From contig NZ_CADIJV010000035.1 of the NCBI RefSeq assembly GCF_902859765.1, positions 1 through 51,147 on the forward strand: a DNA stretch of 51,147 bases, read 5' to 3'. Shown here piece by piece: positions 8,698 to 20,866 of this stretch. Position 1 is the stretch's first letter, and each line of letters opens with the position of its first letter. The position numbers were made by a program, and so were the translations under genes. Origin of the DNA: Achromobacter pulmonis. GTDB taxonomy: Bacteria; Pseudomonadota; Gammaproteobacteria; Burkholderiales; Burkholderiaceae_B. The notes beneath the pieces are model-generated. The model did not search any database, was not told the DNA's origin, and worked only from the letters and a program-made list of their open reading frames with translations.

Positions 8698-9825
8698 TTA
8701 CAGCGCGCGCGCGATCACCAACCGCTGGATATCGCTGGTGCCTTCGTAGATCTGGCACACGCGCACATCGCGATAGATGCGTTCGACCGGGAAGTCGGCC
8801 AGGTAGCCATAGCCGCCCAGCGTCTGGATGGCGGCCGAGCAGACCTTCTCGGCCATTTCTGAAGCGAACAGCTTGGCCATCGAGGCCTCGGTCAGCGCCG
8901 GCCGGCCGGCCTCGCGCAACGCGGCCGCGTGCAGCACCATCTGGCGCGCCGCGTGGATCTGCGTGGCCATGTCCGCCAGCCGGAACGACACCGCCTGGTG
9001 CTCCATGATCGGTTTGCCGAAAGCCTGGCGGTCGCGCGCATAGTCGCGCGCGCACTCGAACGCCGCGCGCGCCATGCCGACCGATTGGGCGGCGATGCCG
9101 ATGCGCCCGCCCTCCAGGTTCGACAGCGCGATCCTGTAACCCTCGCCCTCCTCGCCCAGCCGCCACGCGGCGGGAATACGCATGTCCTCGAAGGCGATCT
9201 GGCAGGTATCCGACAGATGCTGGCCGAGCTTGTCTTCGACCCGCACCACCTGATAGCCCGGCGTGTCGGTCGGCACGATGAAGGCCGAGATGCCGCGCTT
9301 GCCGGCCTGCGGGTCGGTCACCGCGAACACGATCACCAACTGCCCGGTGCGGCCCGAGGTGATGAACTGCTTGGCGCCGTTGAGCACGTAGTGGTCGCCA
9401 TCGCGCACCGCGCGGGTGCGCAGGCTGCTGGCGTCGGAACCAGCCTGCGGTTCGGTCAGCGCGAAGCCGCCGATGGACGCACCGCTGGCGAGCGGCCGCA
9501 GGAACTGGTCTTTCTGCGCGTCGGTGCCGTACTTCAGGATCGGCATGCAGGCGACCGAGTTGTGCACGCTCATGATGGTCGAGCAGGCGCCGTTGCCGGC
9601 CGCGATCTCTTCGAGCGCCACGGCGTACGACAGGTAGCCGCTGGCGTTGCCGTCCCATTCCTCCGGCACCAGCATGCCGAAAAAGCCCAGCTCGGCCATT
9701 TCGCGGATGGCATCGGCCGGATAGTGGTGTTCGCGGTCCCAGCGCTCCGAATTCGGCGCCAGGCGTTCCTGCGCAAAACGGTGCGCCATGTCCTGGACGC
9801 TGAGTTGTTCTTCGGTCAAAAGCAT
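8698..9825 (-). CDS. Acyl-CoA dehydrogenase
   Basis: The start at 9825 ([18 protein letters not shown]) has a GGAG eight bases upstream and gives 375 residues, normal for short/branched-chain acyl-CoA dehydrogenases. The N-terminal helical domain, the middle beta domain with [19 protein letters not shown] (FAD and substrate contacts) and [10 protein letters not shown], and the C-terminal helical bundle are all visible. The general base is likely the Glu in [17 protein letters not shown] at the extreme C-terminus, as in butyryl- and methylbutyryl-CoA dehydrogenases. The enzyme oxidises a CoA thioester to its 2-enoyl form and reduces electron-transfer flavoprotein. No other beta-oxidation gene is near it; the exact chain specificity is not assignable. 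Confidence 0.93.
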   Translation of the reverse strand: MLLTEEQLSVQDMAHRFAQERLAPNSERWDREHHYPADAIREMAELGFFGMLVPEEWDGNASGYLSYAVALEEIAAGNGACSTIMSVHNSVACMPILKYGTDAQKDQFLRPLASGASIGGFALTEPQAGSDASSLRTRAVRDGDHYVLNGAKQFITSGRTGQLVIVFAVTDPQAGKRGISAFIVPTDTPGYQVVRVEDKLGQHLSDTCQIAFEDMRIPAAWRLGEEGEGYRIALSNLEGGRIGIAAQSVGMARAAFECARDYARDRQAFGKPIMEHQAVSFRLADMATQIHAARQMVLHAAALREAGRPALTEASMAKLFASEMAEKVCSAAIQTLGGYGYLADFPVERIYRDVRVCQIYEGTSDIQRLVIARAL

Positions 9826-9952
9826 GTCGATGTCTCCTGGTCGGGCAGTGCCGGACTGGCGCGGGTGAGCGCCGTCCATGTTCTCTTGCGCGGGCCGGCG
9901 GCCCGGGATGCGGGCGCGGCACGCTTGCGAGGATACACCGGCGGCGGGCGCC

Positions 9953-10399
9953 CTAGCGTTCGCCGCAGTGCGGATGCCGCTTGAGCCGTCGATGGAAGTC
10001 CTGCGCCAGCTGGTCCATGCGGATCGTCGCGAAGCGTTCCAGCAGCAGGCGGCGAGATTCGGCCATCGCGCCCTCGAGCCCGGCGTTGACGGCCTGCTCC
10101 ACCAGGCATTTCGGTTCGCTCTGGTCCAGCCCGAGCGCGAAGATCGGCGGCTCGCCCAGCGCCTGGTAGACATCCAGCAAGGTCAGCCCGGACAACGGGC
10201 GCGTCAGCACCCAGCCGCCCCCGTGGCCCTTCTCCGATTGCACGTAACCGCGGTCGCGCAGGCCGGACATCATGCGCCGCACCACCACGGGATTGGTGTT
10301 GAGCATCTTGCCGATGGTCTCGGAGGTCAGCGGCGCATCCTGCTCCGCCATGTGCAGCAGCACATGCAGCATGCGGGACAGACGGTTATCGCTGCGCAT
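9953..10399 (-). CDS. Rrf2 family transcriptional regulator
   Basis: The 148-residue protein has the Rrf2 winged helix in residues 1-70, with [20 protein letters not shown] as the recognition region and GGGWVLTRP as the wing, followed by the long dimerisation helix. Iron-sulfur Rrf2 proteins use three clustered cysteines near residues 90-106; here only Cys98 falls in that region, plus Cys145 near the end, so cluster binding is unlikely and a thiol-based or cofactor-free mechanism is more plausible. It is divergent from a CPYC flavoprotein oxidoreductase across a spacer holding an 11-bp perfect inverted repeat, its probable operator, and lies 127 bases upstream of the acyl-CoA dehydrogenase on the same strand. 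Confidence 0.9.
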   Translation of the reverse strand: MRSDNRLSRMLHVLLHMAEQDAPLTSETIGKMLNTNPVVVRRMMSGLRDRGYVQSEKGHGGGWVLTRPLSGLTLLDVYQALGEPPIFALGLDQSEPKCLVEQAVNAGLEGAMAESRRLLLERFATIRMDQLAQDFHRRLKRHPHCGER

Positions 10400-10433
10400 G
10401 GAAAGACTCCTGATTCATGGTTTGAAACATTAT

Positions 10434-10473
10434 AAGTTGCATGACTGTCGCCGCCCGCCGTATCATGCAACTT
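10434..10473. promoter_or_regulatory. Perfect inverted repeat, candidate Rrf2 operator
   Basis: AAGTTGCATGA at 10434-10444 is matched exactly by TCATGCAACTT at 10463-10473, with an 18-base spacer. The repeat sits between the divergent Rrf2 and oxidoreductase genes, ending 20 bases before the oxidoreductase start at 10493. The AAGTTGCAT half resembles the AAGATGCAT half-site known for the Rrf2 member NsrR. Binding by the adjacent regulator is inferred. Confidence 0.65.
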
Positions 10474-10492
10474 TTAAAGTATCGAGAAAGTC

Positions 10493-11452
10493 ATGTCGCC
10501 CGCAAAACCGCCCCTCTGCTACGACGCCATCATCATCGGCGGCAGCTTCGCCGGCCTGTCGGCCGCCATGCAACTGGCCCGTGCCCGACGCCGCATCGCA
10601 CTGGTTGACGCCGGCCAGCCGCGCAACCGATTCGCGGCCCATTCGCATGGTTTCCTGGGCCAGGACGGCAATACGCCGGCCGGGATCGTGGCCGTGGGCC
10701 GCGCCCAGTTGGCCGCCTACCGCACGGTGGATTGCATCGACGGCACCGCCGCCAGCGCCAGCGGCGAATCGGGACGCTTCCGCATCACCCTGGAAGACGG
10801 CCGCGAACTGCGCGGCGCCCGCCTGATCCTGGCCATCGGCGTGCGCGACGAACTGCCCGCCCTGCCCGGCCTCGCCGAACGCTGGGGCCGTTCGGTGCTG
10901 CATTGCCCCTATTGCCACGGCTATGAAGTGGCCGACCAGCCGCTCGGCGTGCTGGCCGCCCATCCCATGTCTTCGCACCAGGCGGCGTTGCTGCCCGATT
11001 GGGGGCCGACCACCTATTTCACGCAGGGGCAGTTCGAGCCGGATGCCGAACAGGCCGCGCTACTGGCCGCCCGCGGCGTGCGCATCGAGCGCACCCCGGT
11101 GACACAGTTGCTGGGCCCGGCGCCACGCATCGACGCGGTGCAACTGGCCGATGGCCGCCGCCTGCTGGTCAATGCGCTGTTCGTCGCCAGCCGCGTGCAC
11201 ATGGCCAGCCCGCTGGCCATGCAACTGGGCTGCGCCTTCGACGAGGGACCGCTGGGGCCCTACCTGCGGGTGGATGATTTCAAGCAGACCACGGTGCCCG
11301 GCGTCCATGCGGCGGGCGATGCGAGCATGGCGATGGGCAATGCCACGCTGGCCAGCGCCTCGGGGGTGATGGCCGGCTTCGGCGTGCATCAATCGCTGGT
11401 GCGCGAAGGCCCGGTCAAGTGCTGGCCTGCACCGCCCAGCCGGCCGGCATGA
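10493..11452 (+). CDS. FAD-dependent dithiol oxidoreductase, thioredoxin-reductase-like (CPYC)
   Basis: This 319-residue flavoprotein has the thioredoxin reductase fold: FAD site IIIGGSFAGLSAAMQLA (13-29), a redox pair in HCPYCHGYE (Cys138 and Cys141), and the C-terminal FAD motif GVHAAGDAS. The CPYCHGYE form differs from the CATC centre of true TrxB and is shared with a group that includes fungal dithiol oxidases such as GliT (CLFCHGYE) and many uncharacterised bacterial proteins. The nucleotide-binding region is poorly GxGxxG-like (GVLAAHPMSSHQA), so the enzyme might use oxygen rather than NADPH as partner. Divergent arrangement with an Rrf2 regulator suggests redox or electrophile control. 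The physiological thiol substrate is unknown. Confidence 0.88.
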   Translation: MSPAKPPLCYDAIIIGGSFAGLSAAMQLARARRRIALVDAGQPRNRFAAHSHGFLGQDGNTPAGIVAVGRAQLAAYRTVDCIDGTAASASGESGRFRITLEDGRELRGARLILAIGVRDELPALPGLAERWGRSVLHCPYCHGYEVADQPLGVLAAHPMSSHQAALLPDWGPTTYFTQGQFEPDAEQAALLAARGVRIERTPVTQLLGPAPRIDAVQLADGRRLLVNALFVASRVHMASPLAMQLGCAFDEGPLGPYLRVDDFKQTTVPGVHAAGDASMAMGNATLASASGVMAGFGVHQSLVREGPVKCWPAPPSRPA

Positions 11453-11482
11453 GAAAACGCGCGTCCGGCTAGCGCGGGTCTG

Positions 11483-12118
11483 TCATGGCAGCGCCTTGCG
11501 GCCCGCGCTGGCGAATTTCTTCCAATCCTCGTTCTCGACCAGGGTCGAACGGAACACACGCAGCTTTTCGCAGCCCTTGATCGACTTGAGCACCTTCTTG
11601 ACCTGATCGCACACCGTGGCCGGCAGCCACGGGCTGAGCGTGACGCGCTTGATGGTCGCCGGCGCCACCGGGATGCGCAGCACCGGGGTATCGCGGGTCC
11701 TGCGGCAGACGAACAGGCGGAACTCCTTTTCGTCGCGGAAGGCATGACGCTTGAGGAACGGCAGGTCGGCCTCAGCCGGCGGCTGCTCGCGCAGCGACTT
11801 GATGGTGCGGTACTGCACCGTCTCGGCCCGCAGGTCGGGCACGCCGCGCACCTGCGCCACCAGCTTTTCCTTGTCGAACTCGACGCAGACCCCGCCGCTG
11901 CCGTGCGAGAACACGCGCCAGTGGTGATAGGTCTCGGAGGCCTCGGCCATGCACAGCGCATAAATGCCCTGCAGGCGCTTGGCGCGCGCGTATTCCTCGA
12001 TGTAGAACGAGTCGTTGCGGTCGTCCCACGCCTTCGGGTTGAGCAGCGCCAGTTCGCCCGTCTGCAGGTAGTCGATCAGGTAGGGAAGCTCGGTGTATCT
12101 GCGCAACGAGGCGGCCAA
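11483..12118 (-). CDS. DUF2971 family protein
   Basis: The body matches DUF2971: RRYTELPYLIDYLQTGELALLNP-like opening, KAWDDRNDSFYIEEY, LCMAEASETYHHWRVFSHGSGGVCVEF and the RDEKEFRLF segment. An in-frame ATG at 12244 would put the start inside the divergent gene at 12208 and lacks homology-like character; a TTG at 12118 preceded by GGAG seven bases upstream gives 211 residues beginning just before the conserved RYTELP. I therefore choose the TTG. The molecular function of the family is unknown; members occur scattered in bacteria and sometimes near mobile or defence genes, but nothing of that kind adjoins this copy. It is probably cytoplasmic: no signal peptide or membrane segment. Confidence 0.82.
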   Translation of the reverse strand: MAASLRRYTELPYLIDYLQTGELALLNPKAWDDRNDSFYIEEYARAKRLQGIYALCMAEASETYHHWRVFSHGSGGVCVEFDKEKLVAQVRGVPDLRAETVQYRTIKSLREQPPAEADLPFLKRHAFRDEKEFRLFVCRRTRDTPVLRIPVAPATIKRVTLSPWLPATVCDQVKKVLKSIKGCEKLRVFRSTLVENEDWKKFASAGRKALP

Positions 12119-12207
12119 GGCGGTGCTCCGGTGTCTATCCAGTTGCCAGTCTACCCGCAACGCCGCCGCCACGACGTTACACTGGCCGCTTGCCACAAGG
12201 AGACCCC

Positions 12208-12660
12208 ATGCAGCAGCACAATGGTGAAGAAAGACCGGCGCCACGGCGCCACGCGCCCACCAGCCGGCGGTTCTGGTTCATCGTCCTGGCAGGCACGCTG
12301 GCCGCCCTCGGTTATGACCTCTTGCCGCTCCTGCAGGGCGACCTGTCGGCCTTGAAGAAACTGCTGATCCCCGGGGCGCTGCTGGCCTGGCTCTATCGCG
12401 GCAGCAGCAGCGCCCGCTGGTTGCTGATGGCCTTGTTGCTGGGCTTTGGCGCGTGGAATATGTACATGGCGTCCTCGCTGATCGGCTACTCCGCCAGTCT
12501 CTGGGCGCACGTCTATGTGTTCAGCGGCTTCATGGTCGCCACGGGGCTGTATCTGGCCCTGGCGGGAAAAGACTTCGAGCACTACTGCAACTACGTTCAC
12601 CTGCGCGATGCGCCCAAAGCGGCCGCCAGGCGGCGGGCCGCCGGACAGGTGGGTCGCTAG
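12208..12660 (+). CDS. Small multi-pass membrane protein, unknown function
   Basis: The ATG at 12208 follows a good AAGGAGA site; the in-frame TTG six codons earlier overlaps that site and is rejected. The 150-residue product has a charged N-terminus and about four hydrophobic segments: around FWFIVLAGTLAALGY, LLIPGALLAWLY, WLLMALLLGFGAWNMYM and VYVFSGFMVATGLYLAL, then a basic Ala/Arg tail. I do not recognise the family. It is divergent from the DUF2971 gene with 89 bases between starts. Confidence 0.7.
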   Translation: MQQHNGEERPAPRRHAPTSRRFWFIVLAGTLAALGYDLLPLLQGDLSALKKLLIPGALLAWLYRGSSSARWLLMALLLGFGAWNMYMASSLIGYSASLWAHVYVFSGFMVATGLYLALAGKDFEHYCNYVHLRDAPKAAARRRAAGQVGR

Positions 12661-12719
12661 CGCCGCGCACGCCGGCAGGCGCGGCGGCCTGCCTTGAAGG
12701 CCGCGCCCCAGGCGGTCGG

Positions 12720-13679
12720 TCAGCGCAACGCCGTCTTGAAAAACGCGGCCACCGCCGCGTTGAAATCACGGTGCCATGCCGCCCGGTCGAAACCGGGCGC
12801 ATCCTGGCAGATCGCCGGCACGGCCTCGGCCTGCGCGGCGGAACACGGCGCCAGGAAGGCGAAATGCCCGGCGCCGGCGACCCGATGGAACTCGGCGGAT
12901 GCCAGGCCCTGGCGCAGCGCGTCGACACGGGCCGGCGTCACGCCATCGCCGCCTTGCGCCGAGGCCCACAACTGCACCGGCATCGACACCGCCTTGAGCG
13001 CGTCCGCGCTGAACACGTTGAGCGGGTCGGCGATGACCAGCGCCTTGATACGCGCATCCTTCACATAGGGTTGCGCCGGCACCTTGCCGTCGCGGATGTC
13101 ACGGCACATCGGCAGCGTGGGCTGATCGGCGCAGATGTCCAGTCCCAGCCTGAAGTCCGGCGCCGCGCCCGCCAGCACCAGCCCCGTATAACCGCCGCGC
13201 GAGAAGCCGAACAAACCCACCGCGCCATCCAGTTGCGCCCGTTGCGGCCACACACCGGTCAGGTAGTCGATCAGCCGCCGGATCTCGCGCGGCCGGGTCG
13301 AGAAGATCGACAGATAGCCCTGCCGCGAACGGTCCAGCGCGTTGTCGCCGACGTGATTGATCGCCGCCACCACGAAGCCCGCATCCGCCAGCGCCGCAGC
13401 GGTGTCATGGTGGCTCAGGTACGACCCGGCCGAGCCATGCGAAATGACGATGAGCGCCTTGGGGCCTGCGGTCATCGGGCAGTCCGGCGTCGCCGCCAGG
13501 GTGACGCGGCCGATGGCCACCTCGCGCGCCGGCGCGGCGCACGGATACCAGACGCCGCCCTGCAACGCCGGGCCGTTCATGTCCATGGGCAGGCTCAAGC
13601 GCTGGAACCCGGCCGCGTGCGCAGCGCCGGCGATGAGGCATGACAGGGCGAAGCAGGAACGCAAGAAGGGCTTGAACAT
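12720..13679 (-). CDS. Secreted dienelactone-hydrolase-like alpha/beta hydrolase
   Basis: From the ATG at 13679 the protein has 319 residues and starts with a clear Sec signal peptide ([22 protein letters not shown], cleavage after AHA). A longer in-frame start at 13916 lies inside the divergent acetyltransferase gene. The mature part is an alpha/beta hydrolase: oxyanion region [15 protein letters not shown], nucleophile elbow GFSRGG, and a late [11 protein letters not shown] that supplies the catalytic His. Similar proteins are called predicted dienelactone hydrolases or platelet-activating-factor acetylhydrolase-like esterases. A periplasmic esterase or lipase-like role is likely; substrate unknown. 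Divergent from the CatB-like gene across 166 bases with two inverted repeats. Confidence 0.87.
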   Translation of the reverse strand: MFKPFLRSCFALSCLIAGAAHAAGFQRLSLPMDMNGPALQGGVWYPCAAPAREVAIGRVTLAATPDCPMTAGPKALIVISHGSAGSYLSHHDTAAALADAGFVVAAINHVGDNALDRSRQGYLSIFSTRPREIRRLIDYLTGVWPQRAQLDGAVGLFGFSRGGYTGLVLAGAAPDFRLGLDICADQPTLPMCRDIRDGKVPAQPYVKDARIKALVIADPLNVFSADALKAVSMPVQLWASAQGGDGVTPARVDALRQGLASAEFHRVAGAGHFAFLAPCSAAQAEAVPAICQDAPGFDRAAWHRDFNAAVAAFFKTALR

Positions 13680-13715
13680 GGCATCGAAGAAAAGTTGGGC
13701 CAGCCCCGGCGGCCG

Positions 13716-13772
13716 ATGCTGGAAAAAGCGCCAGCATACCGTACGGTCTGGAGCGTCCCCGCACGATTGTGC
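13716..13772. promoter_or_regulatory. Cluster of inverted repeats in the hydrolase/acetyltransferase divergent spacer
   Basis: Three dyads follow each other: ATGCTGG (13716-13722) with CCAGCAT (13731-13737); the perfect ten-base palindrome ACCGTACGGT (13738-13747); and GCAC-GATT-GTGC (13761-13772), immediately followed by TATCAT, a possible minus-10 for the acetyltransferase. No regulator gene adjoins, so the factor that would bind is unknown. Confidence 0.4.
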
Positions 13773-13845
13773 TATCATCGAAGCCCGCAGCCCGCCCACG
13801 AATCGCCATGACGCCGCGCGGCTCTGGGCACGCACCAGGATATCC

Positions 13846-14496
13846 ATGACTAACCACTTCGAAAGCCCCTTCAAGGGCAAGCTGCTGTCCGAGGACGTCA
13901 CCAACAAGAACATCAAGGTGGGCCGCTACAGCTACTACTCCGGCTATTACCATGGCCATTGCTTCGACGACTGCGCCCGCTACCTGATGCCGGACCGCGA
14001 CGACGTCGACCAGCTGATCATCGGCAGCTTCTGCTCCATCGGCTCCGGCGCCGCCTTCATCATGGCGGGCAACCAGGGCCATCGGTACGACTGGGTATCG
14101 TCGTTCCCGTTCTTCTACATGAGCGAAGCGCCGGCCTTCGCGCAAGCGCGCGATGCCTACCAGAAGGCCGGCGACACCGTCGTCGGCAACGACGTCTGGA
14201 TCGGCTCCGAAGCCATGATCATGCCGGGCGTCACCATCGGACACGGCGCCGTGATCGGCAGCCGCGCGCTCATCACCAAGGACGTGGAGCCCTATACGAT
14301 CATGGGCGGCAATCCCGCCAAGCCGATCAGGAAGCGCTTTGCCGATGACGACATCGCGCTGCTGCTGGAGATGCAGTGGTGGGACTGGCCGGACGACAGG
14401 CTGGCCGGCGCCATGCCCTTGCTGTGCTCGGGCGATATCAAGCAACTGTACCGATATTGGCGCGACAGCCAGGCCGCGGCGCCGCGCCCCGCCTGA
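13846..14496 (+). CDS. catB: CatB-like xenobiotic/chloramphenicol O-acetyltransferase (left-handed beta-helix)
   Basis: From the ATG at 13846 (AGGA site five bases upstream) the protein has 216 residues, the normal size for type B chloramphenicol acetyltransferases. The N-terminal [16 protein letters not shown] and [22 protein letters not shown] are highly typical. The hexapeptide repeats forming the beta-helix are visible ([54 protein letters not shown]), and the His in [14 protein letters not shown] is the expected catalytic base. The enzyme would transfer acetyl from acetyl-CoA to a hydroxyl; members with proven chloramphenicol resistance exist, but chromosomal copies often have unknown natural substrates. 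No mobile element flanks it. Confidence 0.9.
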   Translation: MTNHFESPFKGKLLSEDVTNKNIKVGRYSYYSGYYHGHCFDDCARYLMPDRDDVDQLIIGSFCSIGSGAAFIMAGNQGHRYDWVSSFPFFYMSEAPAFAQARDAYQKAGDTVVGNDVWIGSEAMIMPGVTIGHGAVIGSRALITKDVEPYTIMGGNPAKPIRKRFADDDIALLLEMQWWDWPDDRLAGAMPLLCSGDIKQLYRYWRDSQAAAPRPA

Positions 14497-14553
14497 GGCC
14501 ATCCCGCGACGGTCCCGTCCAACCTTGCGAGGCGCCCGCATCGCGGCGCCCAG

Positions 14554-14583
14554 AAAAAAAGCGCCACGGCAACCGTGGCGCTT
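14554..14583 (-). terminator. Rho-independent terminator of the glycerol transporter operon
   Basis: On the minus strand a nine-base stem CCGTGGCGC partner pairs perfectly (GCGCCACGG at 14561-14569 with CCGTGGCGC at 14573-14581, three-base loop, extendable by two A-T pairs) and is followed by seven T (A-run 14554-14560 on plus). It lies 25 bases past the glpV stop. The plus side has only two T, so it acts mainly on the minus transcript. Confidence 0.9.
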
Positions 14584-14608
14584 CGAGGCCCTAGCGCGAT
14601 CGCGCGGC

Positions 14609-16339
<1,731 letters not shown>

Positions 16340-16450
16340 GACCTGTCTCCTCGATAAGTCCTCCCCATGGGTGCTGCGGACTTCTGGCCGGGGAAGACAC
16401 TGGCCGATCGTCCTTCCATACCGCTGATATCGCGCGGGGTCTGCGCCCCT

Positions 16451-16759
16451 TCAGCCTTTTCTCATGATGAAGGCCAGCAACAGCATGGACAGCACGAAGC
16501 TGATCCACACCGATGGCGGCTCGTCCAGCGAAAACCATTCCATCGCCTTCTGCCCCAACCCCAGGAACGCCAGGTTGAGCCAGGCCGCGGCCATCAGGCC
16601 GATGAAAAGGCGGTCGCCCCGGGTGGTGCGCAGCGGCAGCAAGCCCTTGCGCTCGACCGTGGGCGATTTCAGTTCCCAGATCGTCATGCCCACCAGCATC
16701 AGCACGATGCAGGAGAAGAACACGGCGACGGGCGTGGTCCATACCATCCAGCTGAACAT
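16451..16759 (-). CDS. DUF2160 small membrane protein of the glycerol transporter operon
   Basis: The 102-residue protein is mostly hydrophobic, with three predicted membrane segments: about residues 7-28, 50-68 and 80-98, separated by a basic loop ELKSPTVERKGLLPLRTTRGDR. This matches DUF2160, a family found within GlpSTPQV-like operons. It starts 12 bases after the glpQ stop and precedes glpV by 111 bases. Its role in transport is unknown; an accessory part of the permease or a stabilising subunit is a reasonable inference. Confidence 0.85.
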   Translation of the reverse strand: MFSWMVWTTPVAVFFSCIVLMLVGMTIWELKSPTVERKGLLPLRTTRGDRLFIGLMAAAWLNLAFLGLGQKAMEWFSLDEPPSVWISFVLSMLLLAFIMRKG

Positions 16760-16771
16760 GCGCAGCCCCCC

Positions 16772-17576
16772 TCAGACCCGGCCCATCGCGAAGCCCTTCG
16801 CGATGTAGTGCCGCACGAACCAGATGACAATGCCGCCGGGCACGATGGTCAGCACCCCGGCAGCGGCCAAGACGCCCCAGTCCATGCCCGAGGCCGACAC
16901 CGTGCGCGTCATGGTGGCGACGATGGGCTTGGCGTTGACCGAAGTCAGCGTGCGCGCCAGCAGCAGCTCGACCCAACTGAACATGAAGCAGAAGAACGCC
17001 GCCACGCCCACGCCCGATTTGATCAGCGGCAGGAAGATCGTCAGGAAGAAACGCGGGAACGAATAGCCGTCCACATACGCGGTCTCGTCGATCTCGCGCG
17101 GCACGCCGGACATGAAGCCTTCCAGGATCCACACCGCCAACGGCACGTTGAACACCAGGTGGGCCAGCGCCACCGCCAGGTGCGTGTCCATCAGCCCGAA
17201 CGAGCTGTACAACTGGAAGAACGGCAGCAGGAACACCGCCGGCGGCGTCATGCGGTTGGTCAGCAGCCAGAAGAACACGTGCTTGTCGCCGATGAAGCGG
17301 TAGCGCGAGAACGCGTAGGCCGCCGGCAGCGCCACCGCCAGCGAGATGACCGTGTTGATGATCACGTAGATCAGCGAGTTGATGTAGCCCGAATACCAGG
17401 CCGGATCGGTGAAGATGGTGCGGTAGTGCTCCAGCGTGAAATCGCGCGGCCACAGCGTCAAGGTGCTGACGATCTCGGTATTGGTCTTGAACGACATATT
17501 CAGCATCCAGTACAGCGGCAGGATGGCGAACACCAGGTACAGCGCCAGAAAGGCGCCGCGCCACCAGGTCGATTGC

Positions 17577-17584
<8 letters not shown>
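16772..17584 (-). CDS. glpQ: Glycerol ABC transporter permease
   Basis: The 270-residue inner-membrane protein is a MalG-type permease: six predicted membrane helices, N-terminal WRGAFLALYLVFAILPLYWMLN, and the cytoplasmic EAA loop near EIDETAYVDGYSFPRFFLTIFLPLIKSG that docks on the ATPase. Its start lies eight bases inside the end of glpP, so the two permease subunits are translationally coupled. Position in the operon and the partner genes indicate glycerol import. Confidence 0.92.
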
Positions 17585-19551
<1,967 letters not shown>

Positions 19552-19552
<1 letters not shown>

Positions 19553-20637
19553 CAGGCCATCCCCCCGGCGGTCGTGGAACGCACAGGCGCGGCCAGCAAG
19601 GCGCCGTCGGCGGCGAAAGCATAGGTCTGGGCCGGATCGAAGTACAGCGTCAGGCGCTGCTCCAACGTGTAGCGGTGCACGCCCGGCAATTGCGCCACCA
19701 CGTCGCCGGCGGCCGTTGCCGCGTGCACGAAGGTGTCGGACCCGGAAATCTCGGCCAGCTTGACCACGCCGTCCAGGCCGATGTGGCCGGGGCGCGGCGC
19801 CACATCCAGCGCGCCGGCGCGCAGACCGGCGGTGAGCGCGGCGCCGCCGTCCGGAGGCAGTTGCCGCGCCACCTCGATGCCGCCCTGCAGCGTGAAGCCG
19901 CGGGCGCCGCGCTGCGCCGCGAACAGATTCATGGGCGGATCGCTGAAAGCGCGCGCCACGCGGATCGAATTGGGGTGGTGGAAGACCTTGGCGGTCGGGC
20001 CGTATTGCAGCAGTTCGCCGGCATCCAGCACCGCGGTGTGGCCGCCCAGCAACAGCGCCTCGCCCGGCTCGGTGGTGGCATAGACCACGGTCGAACGCCC
20101 CTCGGCGAACAAGGCCGACAGCTCGTCGCGCAGTTCCTCGCGCAGCTTGTAGTCCAGGTTGACCAGCGGCTCGTCCAGCAGGATCAGCGGCGCCTCCTTG
20201 ACCAGCGCGCGCGCCAGCGCCACCCGCTGCTGCTGGCCGCCCGACAGTTCCGACGGATGGCGGCCCAGCAGGTGGTCGATGTGCAGGCGCGCGGCCATGG
20301 CCGCCACCTTGTCGGCGATGCCTGGCACCCCGCGCAGCTTGAGCGGCGAGGCGATATTGTCGAACACCGTCATCGACGGATAGTTGATGAATTGCTGGTA
20401 CACCATGGCGACGTTGCGCTGGCGCACCGGCACCCCGGTCACATCGGCGCCGTCTACCCGCACCTGGCCTTCGGTGGGCCGGTCAAGGCCGGCCATGATG
20501 CGCATCAGCGAAGTCTTGCCCGCCAGGGTCGCCCCCAGCAACACGGTCATGGCGCCCGGCACCGGGGCCAGGCTCATCGGATACAGGTGCGTCTGCGAGC
20601 CGGCTCGCAAACCTATCCTGTCCAGGGTCAGCTGCAT
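19552..20637 (-). CDS. glpS: Glycerol ABC transporter ATP-binding protein
   Basis: The ATG at 20637 gives 361 residues starting MQLTLDRIGLRAGSQTHLYP; a longer frame to 20853 would cross the divergent promoter. Walker A is GATLAGKTS, fitting GxxxxGK(T/S) but not the common GPSGSGKST form, as expected for GlpS. The Q-loop MVYQQFINYPSMTVFDNI, signature LSGGQQQRVALARAL and Walker B LILLDEPLVNLD are standard, while the switch region reads YATTEPGEAL with Thr-Glu in place of the usual THD. So GlpS keeps a good signature but a poor switch, and GlpT the reverse, which suggests a two-ATPase heterodimer with asymmetric sites. First gene of the operon. Confidence 0.92.
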
Positions 20638-20753
20638 CTGGTCTCCTCTACCTCTAATACGTCCCCAGTTCTTTGACCGGGCGTCGGTACATCGGTACAG
20701 CGGCCCTTGCCACGCGCGGGAACGCGCCGGTTCGGGTTCTTCTTTCAGATAGC

Positions 20754-20845
20754 TTTCGTTTTTTGTGCGTTTTACCGAAGAAGCGAACAAAAAACAATCT
20801 TGCACTGCGTCATTATTTTTCGCTTTTGTTGTTTTATGATGCGAA
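20754..20845. promoter_or_regulatory. Divergent glpS/glpR control region with candidate GlpR sites
   Basis: The 229-base spacer turns markedly AT-rich here. GTTTTTTGTGCG (20758-20769) is mirrored by CGAACAAAAAAC (20784-20795) with one mismatch, and the same kind of element recurs as TTTTTCGCTTTTGTT near 20816-20830 and GCGAACG near 20841. TATGAT at 20835-20840 is a possible minus-10 for the regulator gene. Repeated TTCGC/GCGAA elements are plausible sites for the adjacent DeoR-type regulator; this is inferred. Confidence 0.5.
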
Positions 20846-20866
20846 CGTGACACTCACTTTGCCAAC

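Noticed and set aside
11483-12244. ATG start of the DUF2971 gene at 12244
   Set aside because: It would overlap the divergent gene and adds 42 residues without family similarity; the TTG at 12118 has a ribosome site.
13846-14496. Acquired resistance cassette carrying catB
   Set aside because: Base composition matches neighbours and there is no integron attC, integrase or insertion sequence around it.
16340-16450. An extra gene between DUF2160 and glpV
   Set aside because: No plausible frame with a ribosome site; simple spacer before the GGAG of glpV.
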